A stretch of DNA of 37,730 nucleotides from Cryobacterium sp. Y50. GTDB taxonomy: Bacteria; Actinomycetota; Actinomycetes; Actinomycetales; Microbacteriaceae. Of this stretch, positions 33,856-37,730 are shown one piece after another (positions within the stretch are counted from its first letter, which is position 1; each line of letters begins with the position of its first letter). The notes beneath the pieces are model-generated. The model was not told the DNA's origin. It saw nothing but the letters and a program-made list of their open reading frames with translations, and made no database searches. The position numbers and the translations under genes were made by a program. The DNA is taken from NCBI RefSeq assembly GCF_002929805.1, contig NZ_PJJM01000069.1, positions 1 through 37,730 on the forward strand. The letters are read 5' to 3'.

Positions 33856-35163
33856 ATGACGTTCAGCGGACGGTTCGTCGCACTCGTCGCCCTGGGCGTG
33901 GTGCCCATCGTGCTGCTCGGAAACACGGTGCCAGCTGCCTTCGGATTGCTTATTGTCTGGCTGCTGCTGGTGACGGTGCTCGGCGGCATCGACCTCGCCC
34001 TCGCCGCCTCGCCGCGCGCACTGACCGTCGAACGGATGCTGCCCGAGCGCGTTCGACTCGGCGAATCGGTCACGAGCGGGCTCTACCTCAGTAATTCCGG
34101 CCGTCGACGCCTGGTCGGCGTGGTGCGCGACGCCTGGCAACCGTCAGCGGGTGCCAGCACCAACCGCACCCCGATCGAGATTCCGCCGGGAGAACGGCGC
34201 CTCGTTTCGCTCGTGCTCACGCCCTTTCGCCGGGGCGAACGTCGAGCTCTGCAGGTGACGGTGCGCTCCCGCGGACCGCTGGGTCTCTGGAGCCGTCAGG
34301 TGACCCTGAACGCGCCCGGGCGCATTAGGGTCCTGCCGCCATTTCACGCTCGCAAACACCTGCCGTCGCGCATCACCCGGCTGAAGGAGCTCGACGGGCG
34401 CACCAGCGTCATGGTGCGCGGGCCGGGTACCGAATTCGATTCCCTGCGCGAATACGTGCGCGGTGACGACGTGCGCTCGATCGACTGGCGGGCCACCGCC
34501 CGGCGGAACGACGTGATGGTGCGTACCTGGCGGCCGGAGCGGGATCGCCGCGTGGTCATTGTGCTCGACACCGGCCGCACCTCAGCGGCTCGGGTGAGCG
34601 ACGGACCTCGGCTGGACTCCGCGTTCGAGGCCGCGCTGCTGCTCGCCGCCCTCGCCTCGGTCGCCGGCGACCGGGTGGACTTTCTCGCCTTCGACCGGCG
34701 GGTGCGCGGTCGGGTACAGGGCGCCAGCGGGGCCGCGCTGCTCTCGCAAATGGTCGATTCTATGGCTTTGATCGACTCGGAGCTGATCGAAATGGACTGG
34801 GCGGCAGTTCCCGGCCAGGTACGTTCTGTCACGAGCCAGCATGCCCTGATCGTGCTGCTGACCTCGATCGACGCTGCTGGCGCGTCGACCGGGCTGCTCT
34901 CTGTGCTGCCCCAGCTGACCAAACGGCACACGGTCGTGGTGGCATCCGTTCTCGACCCGGTCACCGTTCTTGCGGCCGGTGAGCGCGGTGGCCGCGACGA
35001 GATTTACCGGGCGGCGGCAGCTGAGCGGGCCTTGCTCGACGTGGCGCGCGTATCGGCCGCGATCCGCCAGCTGGGAGCGGATGTTGTCACCGACTCCCCG
35101 GCGCAGCTTCCGCCGGCCCTGGCCGACCGGTACATCGCGCTGAAGGCCGCCGGGCGGCTCTGA
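33856..35163 (+). CDS. DUF58-domain protein (VWA-like MoxR partner)
   Basis: This 435-residue protein has two N-terminal transmembrane helices (about 5-50), an extracytoplasmic beta-rich segment and a DUF58 signature (GDDVRSIDWRATARRNDVMVRTW, about 198-220), followed by a VWA-like domain. The metal-site strand reads VIVLDTGRTS: the first Asp is kept but the canonical DxSxS is altered to DTGRT. DUF58 proteins are encoded next to MoxR ATPases and are taken to be their clients. The ATG is 2 nt after the moxR stop. It corresponds to Rv3693. Confidence 0.88.
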   Translation: MTFSGRFVALVALGVVPIVLLGNTVPAAFGLLIVWLLLVTVLGGIDLALAASPRALTVERMLPERVRLGESVTSGLYLSNSGRRRLVGVVRDAWQPSAGASTNRTPIEIPPGERRLVSLVLTPFRRGERRALQVTVRSRGPLGLWSRQVTLNAPGRIRVLPPFHARKHLPSRITRLKELDGRTSVMVRGPGTEFDSLREYVRGDDVRSIDWRATARRNDVMVRTWRPERDRRVVIVLDTGRTSAARVSDGPRLDSAFEAALLLAALASVAGDRVDFLAFDRRVRGRVQGASGAALLSQMVDSMALIDSELIEMDWAAVPGQVRSVTSQHALIVLLTSIDAAGASTGLLSVLPQLTKRHTVVVASVLDPVTVLAAGERGGRDEIYRAAAAERALLDVARVSAAIRQLGADVVTDSPAQLPPALADRYIALKAAGRL

Positions 35164-35232
35164 CTCAGACGGCGCTGGCGCAGGTTTCTCGGCCGAAGTT
35201 GTCGGGCAGAACTTTGCGTCATCACCAACTCC

Positions 35233-35276
35233 GCTGGTCGAGCCTGGCACAGGCACGACCGCAACTATTTTGCGGT
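35233..35276. repeat. Degenerate REP-like element and hairpin between convergent genes
   Basis: CGCTGGTCGAGCCTGGCACAGG resembles the GGTCGAGCCTGTCGAG-type palindromic repeats found between genes of Microbacteriaceae. GCCTG-GCA-CAGGC (35242-35254) and ACCGCAA-CTATT-TTGCGGT (35258-35276) are adjacent hairpins that could stop transcription from both sides. Confidence 0.4.
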
Positions 35277-35281
35277 ACCCG

Positions 35282-36277
35282 TCAGGCGCTGTAGATGCGG
35301 GTACTGCCAGCTTCAAACTCGGCGAGGTCGCCGGTCTCGCCGGCCCGAAAGGCACGGCCGCCAACGACGATCATGTACGCCAGAAAGGCACCGAGCGCGA
35401 CCGCTCCAATGCCGATCTTGACCGGCCACGGCCACGGCTGCGAGGTGACGAAGCCCTCAATGATGCCCGACACCAGCAGCACGAAAACCAGACCGATAGC
35501 CACCGTGAACAACGCCCGGCCGTCTTCGGCGAGGGCTTGCCCGCGGGTACGGGCGCCGGGAGCGATCCAGGCCCAAAAGATCAGCAGTCCACCGGCCGCC
35601 GCCACAAAAATCGCGGTGAGCTCGAGCAGACCGTGCGGGGCGATATACAGAAAGAACACGTCGCCCTTGTCGTAGGCGAACATCACGGCCGCCGTGGTGC
35701 CGAGGTTCATCGCGTTCTGCAAAATGATGAACGGCACGTACACTCCGACGATTCCAAAGGCGATGCACTGCGCGGCGATCCAGGCGTTGTTGGTCCAGAC
35801 CAACCCGGTAAAGGAAGCCGCCGGATTCGCCGAGTAGTACCCCACGAAATCCTCATTCGCGATCTGCGCGAGTTGGGCATCCGTTCCCAGGTTGGCCAGC
35901 ACCTGTGGATCGTTGAACGCCCACCCGGCGTAGAGCGCCGCGACCACGAACGTCACAACGGCGACGGCGAGGGTGAGCCAGCGCAATCGGTACAGCGCCG
36001 CCGGAAGCTGAGCCAGGAAGAACCGGGGAATCTGGGCCAAAACATTGGCACTCACGCCGGTGAACCTCAGCCGCGCCCGCGACAGACCGACCGACAGCCG
36101 GTCTCCCTCCAGAGTCGACCCGGCGGTGGACTTGATGGCGGAGAGTTGGGTGGCTCCAGCCTGGTAGCGCTCGATCAGCTCATCCGCTTGGGCACCGGTC
36201 AGGCGCCGACGAGCCCCGAGCTCGGTCAGGCGGTCCCAGTCGGCGCGATGCGCTGCCGTGTATGCATCTAGATCCAT
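35282..36277 (-). CDS. SpoIIM-family (DUF95) membrane protein
   Basis: This 331-residue protein has a cytoplasmic helical N-terminus (MDLDAYTAAHRADWDRLTEL) and about 5-6 transmembrane helices from residue 100, with the SpoIIM signature (NAWIAAQCIAFGIVGVYVPFIILQNAMNLG, then IAPHGLLELTAIFVAAAGG). In Bacillus SpoIIM is part of the septal peptidoglycan machine DMP; this non-spore-former uses the family otherwise, in a MoxR context. The open frame begins at TTG 36286, but ATG 36277 with TACTAT 8 nt upstream is preferred. Its reversed orientation inside the module is the same as Rv3694c. Confidence 0.88.
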   Translation of the reverse strand: MDLDAYTAAHRADWDRLTELGARRRLTGAQADELIERYQAGATQLSAIKSTAGSTLEGDRLSVGLSRARLRFTGVSANVLAQIPRFFLAQLPAALYRLRWLTLAVAVVTFVVAALYAGWAFNDPQVLANLGTDAQLAQIANEDFVGYYSANPAASFTGLVWTNNAWIAAQCIAFGIVGVYVPFIILQNAMNLGTTAAVMFAYDKGDVFFLYIAPHGLLELTAIFVAAAGGLLIFWAWIAPGARTRGQALAEDGRALFTVAIGLVFVLLVSGIIEGFVTSQPWPWPVKIGIGAVALGAFLAYMIVVGGRAFRAGETGDLAEFEAGSTRIYSA

Positions 36278-36281
36278 CTGG

Positions 36282-36291
36282 TTCAATAGTA
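36282..36291. promoter_or_regulatory. Overlapping divergent -10 boxes of the SpoIIM-family and RDD genes
   Basis: TACTAT on the minus strand (36291-36286) lies 8 nt from ATG 36277; TTCAAT on the plus strand (36282-36287) lies 7 nt from ATG 36295. Only 17 bp separate the two start codons, so the two promoters overlap. Confidence 0.45.
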
Positions 36292-36294
36292 GAC

Positions 36295-37155
36295 ATGAAG
36301 GAGACTGCGCGCCCGTCTGATCGTGCCGAACGTGACGACCTGGCGCGCGACGACGAGCTCGTCACCGGTGAGGCGGTTGCGCTCGACGTGCGGCCGGCCA
36401 GCGTCATCCTGCGCGCTGCCGGCGCGATCATCGACACCGCTGCCTACGCAGCCCTCTACCTGCTCATTCTGCTGGCCTTTTTTGTAAGCCTGGGAGAACG
36501 TACCGACGCGGCGCTCACCCAGGCGTTCGTGATCGCCGCCCTGGTCTTCTCGATCCTGATCGTGCCCGTGCTGGTCGAAACCCTCACGCAGGGCCGTTCA
36601 CTCGGCAAGCTCGCTATTGGCGCCCGCATTGTGCGCGACGACGGCGGAGCGATCTCGCTGCGGCACGCCTTCATCCGTTCCCTCACCGGCGTGCTCGAGA
36701 TTGTGATGACCGTCGGCGGACTAGCAGCAACCGTCGCCCTCCTCAACGGCCGGTCCAAGCGACTCGGTGATCTGCTCGCCGGTACCTACAGCCAGCACGA
36801 ACGCGTGCCGCGCAATCGCGCGGTCGTTCGCCCCGTCCCTGAGGCGCTCACGTCCTGGTCCCAGACCGTCGACATCGCCCAGCTGCACGACCGTCTGTCC
36901 CGCCGCGTCGCCCAGTACCTGCGCCAGTCGCCCCACCTCACTCCCCTCACGCGCGAGCGCCTGGCTCAGTCCCTGGCTGCCGAGGTCAGTCCGTTTGTTT
37001 CGCCGCTACCCGACGCTCCCGCCGAGTACCTTCTCGCTGGAGTCGCCGCCGTACGCCGCGAACGTGAATACAACGCACTCCTCCTCGAACGTGAGCGCCT
37101 CGCCCGCCTGGCCCCCGTCTTGACCAGCCTCCCCCATGGCTTTCCTAACCGCTAG
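36295..37155 (+). CDS. RDD-family membrane protein
   Basis: This 286-residue protein has an acidic cytoplasmic N-terminus (about 1-30), an RDD membrane domain (about 35-175) with the first Arg/Asp motif in RAAGAIIDTAAYAALYL and GRSLGKLAIGARIVRDDGG, then an Arg-rich soluble C-terminal domain (about 190-286; QLHDRLSRRVAQYLRQ, YLLAGVAAVRREREYNALLLERERL). RDD proteins are linked to transport or membrane-protein assembly. ATG 36295 is preferred to ATG 36262, which would overlap the divergent gene. It corresponds to Rv3695. Confidence 0.87.
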   Translation: MKETARPSDRAERDDLARDDELVTGEAVALDVRPASVILRAAGAIIDTAAYAALYLLILLAFFVSLGERTDAALTQAFVIAALVFSILIVPVLVETLTQGRSLGKLAIGARIVRDDGGAISLRHAFIRSLTGVLEIVMTVGGLAATVALLNGRSKRLGDLLAGTYSQHERVPRNRAVVRPVPEALTSWSQTVDIAQLHDRLSRRVAQYLRQSPHLTPLTRERLAQSLAAEVSPFVSPLPDAPAEYLLAGVAAVRREREYNALLLERERLARLAPVLTSLPHGFPNR

Positions 37156-37163
37156 AGAACCAC

Positions 37164-37187
37164 GGTGGCTGGTTTTTGCAGGCCACC
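37164..37187 (+). terminator. Weak hairpin after the RDD gene
   Basis: GGTGGC (37164-37169) and GCCACC (37182-37187) pair around a loop that contains TTTTT. It starts 9 nt after the stop. A T tract after the stem is missing. Confidence 0.35.
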
Positions 37188-37190
37188 TCG

Positions 37191-37228
37191 CGTTGGTCGA
37201 TGGCGGTCTCGACAAGGTCAACGACCGG
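37191..37228. repeat. REP-like intergenic repeat copy
   Basis: CGTTGGTCGATGGCGG followed by TCTCGACAAGGTCAACGACC contains the GGTCGA / TCTCGACAAG-TCAAC core typical of palindromic intergenic repeats in Microbacteriaceae. GTTG and CAAC at its ends are inverted. A degenerate relative lies at 35233. Confidence 0.4.
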
Positions 37229-37232
37229 ATGA

Positions 37233-37628
37233 GTGCGAGCTAGAACATGCTCGTTGCCACTTGAAACACGTGGGCGGCGCGTCGGGTTTGGAGACCTCGC
37301 TGCGTTAAACGCACTACTCGGGGGGCTCCAGGTGTTCCTGGCCGAACCGGTGTTCGGCACGGCGATTCCACCGATTCTTTATGTCTATATCAATCGCGCC
37401 GTGATCATCGGAGCGGGGGCCGCGAAGCTCCTCGCACTGGTCATGGCCATGCCAGCCGTAGACGAGTGGATCGGCGAGAAGGTCGCTACCCTCGCGCCGA
37501 TTGGGCGCGTCGCAACTGGACAAGCGTGGGAAGCCTGCATCAGCGAAAAGCGACGGGCCACCCGCGTCGACGAATGGTCCCGGCAACGCACGTTAACGCA
37601 AAAGGGCCACCCGTGGGTGGTGTGTTAA
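37233..37628 (+). CDS. Doubtful ORF with a membrane-like segment, next to the rRNA operon
   Basis: A 131-codon frame from GTG 37233 includes FGDLAALNALLGGLQVFLAEP and a hydrophobic run (LYVYINRAVIIGAGAAKLLALV) followed by an amphipathic part (DEWIGEKVATLAPIG). Codon use in this middle part looks coding. The last 15 residues are read from a terminator hairpin, and there is no ribosome site. It could be the remnant of a small membrane protein (a holin-like layout is possible but not established) or a chance frame. No family is recognised. Confidence 0.3.
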   Translation: MRARTCSLPLETRGRRVGFGDLAALNALLGGLQVFLAEPVFGTAIPPILYVYINRAVIIGAGAAKLLALVMAMPAVDEWIGEKVATLAPIGRVATGQAWEACISEKRRATRVDEWSRQRTLTQKGHPWVVC

Positions 37629-37660
37629 AGCAGAAAGGCCACCCGAGGGTGGCCTTTCTG
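37604..37660. terminator. Tandem terminator hairpins downstream of 5S rRNA
   Basis: A perfect 13-bp stem (37632-37644 with 37647-37659, core GGCCACCC) is preceded by a related hairpin (37607-37612 with 37615-37620, CCACCC/GGGTGG). On the minus strand the first one met after 5S ends in CCTTTCTGCTTT. It is the probable rRNA-operon terminator and also works on the plus side. Confidence 0.75.
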
Positions 37661-37675
37661 GTGTTTCTAAGTTAA

Positions 37676-37730
37676 GTCCGGCGGTGTCCTACTCTCCCAC
37701 AGGGTCCCCCCTGCAGTACCATCGGCGCTG
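37676..37730 (-). rRNA. rrf: 5S ribosomal RNA, 3' part (truncated at the window edge)
   Basis: The last 55 nt, read on the minus strand, include GCGCCGATGGTACTGCAGG, then GGGAGAGTAGGACACCGCCG, which is the conserved 3' half of bacterial 5S rRNA. The gene and probably 23S and 16S continue to the right. Its minus-strand direction suggests that replication runs leftward through this window. Confidence 0.93.

Overview
The window is GC-rich chromosomal DNA of an actinobacterium, most likely family Microbacteriaceae (order Micrococcales). Evidence is the one-piece Kgd-type 2-oxoglutarate dehydrogenase, WhiB1, SigR/RsrA, PdtaS, MtrAB-LpqB and long-form HPF, all in gene orders also known from Mycobacterium tuberculosis. 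Genus is not assignable by eye. Almost all of it is vertically inherited housekeeping and regulatory DNA. There is no CRISPR array, insertion sequence, prophage block or tRNA.

Layout: (1) 1-4372: the tail of a sortase-anchored surface protein, two CNNM/CorC-type membrane proteins and guaB1 (minus strand, order as Rv1841c-Rv1843c). (2) 4540-8660: kgd, its terminator, and an unannotated transcription unit with promoter, long stem and terminator that looks like a small RNA. (3) 8687-15541: rsrA-sigR, divergent aroA-rsgA, then bcp, a small membrane protein, whiB1 and pdtaS. (4) 15621-21025: two membrane-protein genes, then a SAF/CpaE-like pair with no pilus machinery, a hypothetical gene and an Rv3235-family gene. 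The CpaE-like gene has an in-frame amber codon near its 5' end. (5) 21056-29694, minus strand: secA, hpf, comF, lpqB, mtrB, mtrA. (6) 29849-37155: a membrane module of GPDP-like membrane protein, DUF4129, DUF4350, MoxR, DUF58, SpoIIM-family (reversed) and RDD, in the order of Rv3690-Rv3695. (7) 37156-37730: a doubtful ORF, tandem terminator hairpins and the 3' end of a minus-strand 5S rRNA gene.

The genes cover envelope homeostasis (MtrAB-LpqB, the MoxR/DUF58 module, SecA), redox control (SigR/RsrA, WhiB1, BCP), ribosome state (RsgA, HPF), central metabolism (Kgd, AroA, GuaB1) and ion transport (CNNM pair). Many starts lack a Shine-Dalgarno sequence and instead have a TANNNT-like -10 box 6-8 nt upstream, which predicts widespread leaderless transcripts.

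The strongest leads for new biology are: an acidic/proline-rich 25-codon leader ORF before the CNNM pair, resembling enterobacterial MgtL; the candidate small RNA at 8517-8651; the amber codon in the CpaE-like gene; an over-represented, orientation-biased CATCCGTT octamer; and the MoxR-DUF58-SpoIIM-RDD module beside mtrAB. All counts and alignments were made by eye.
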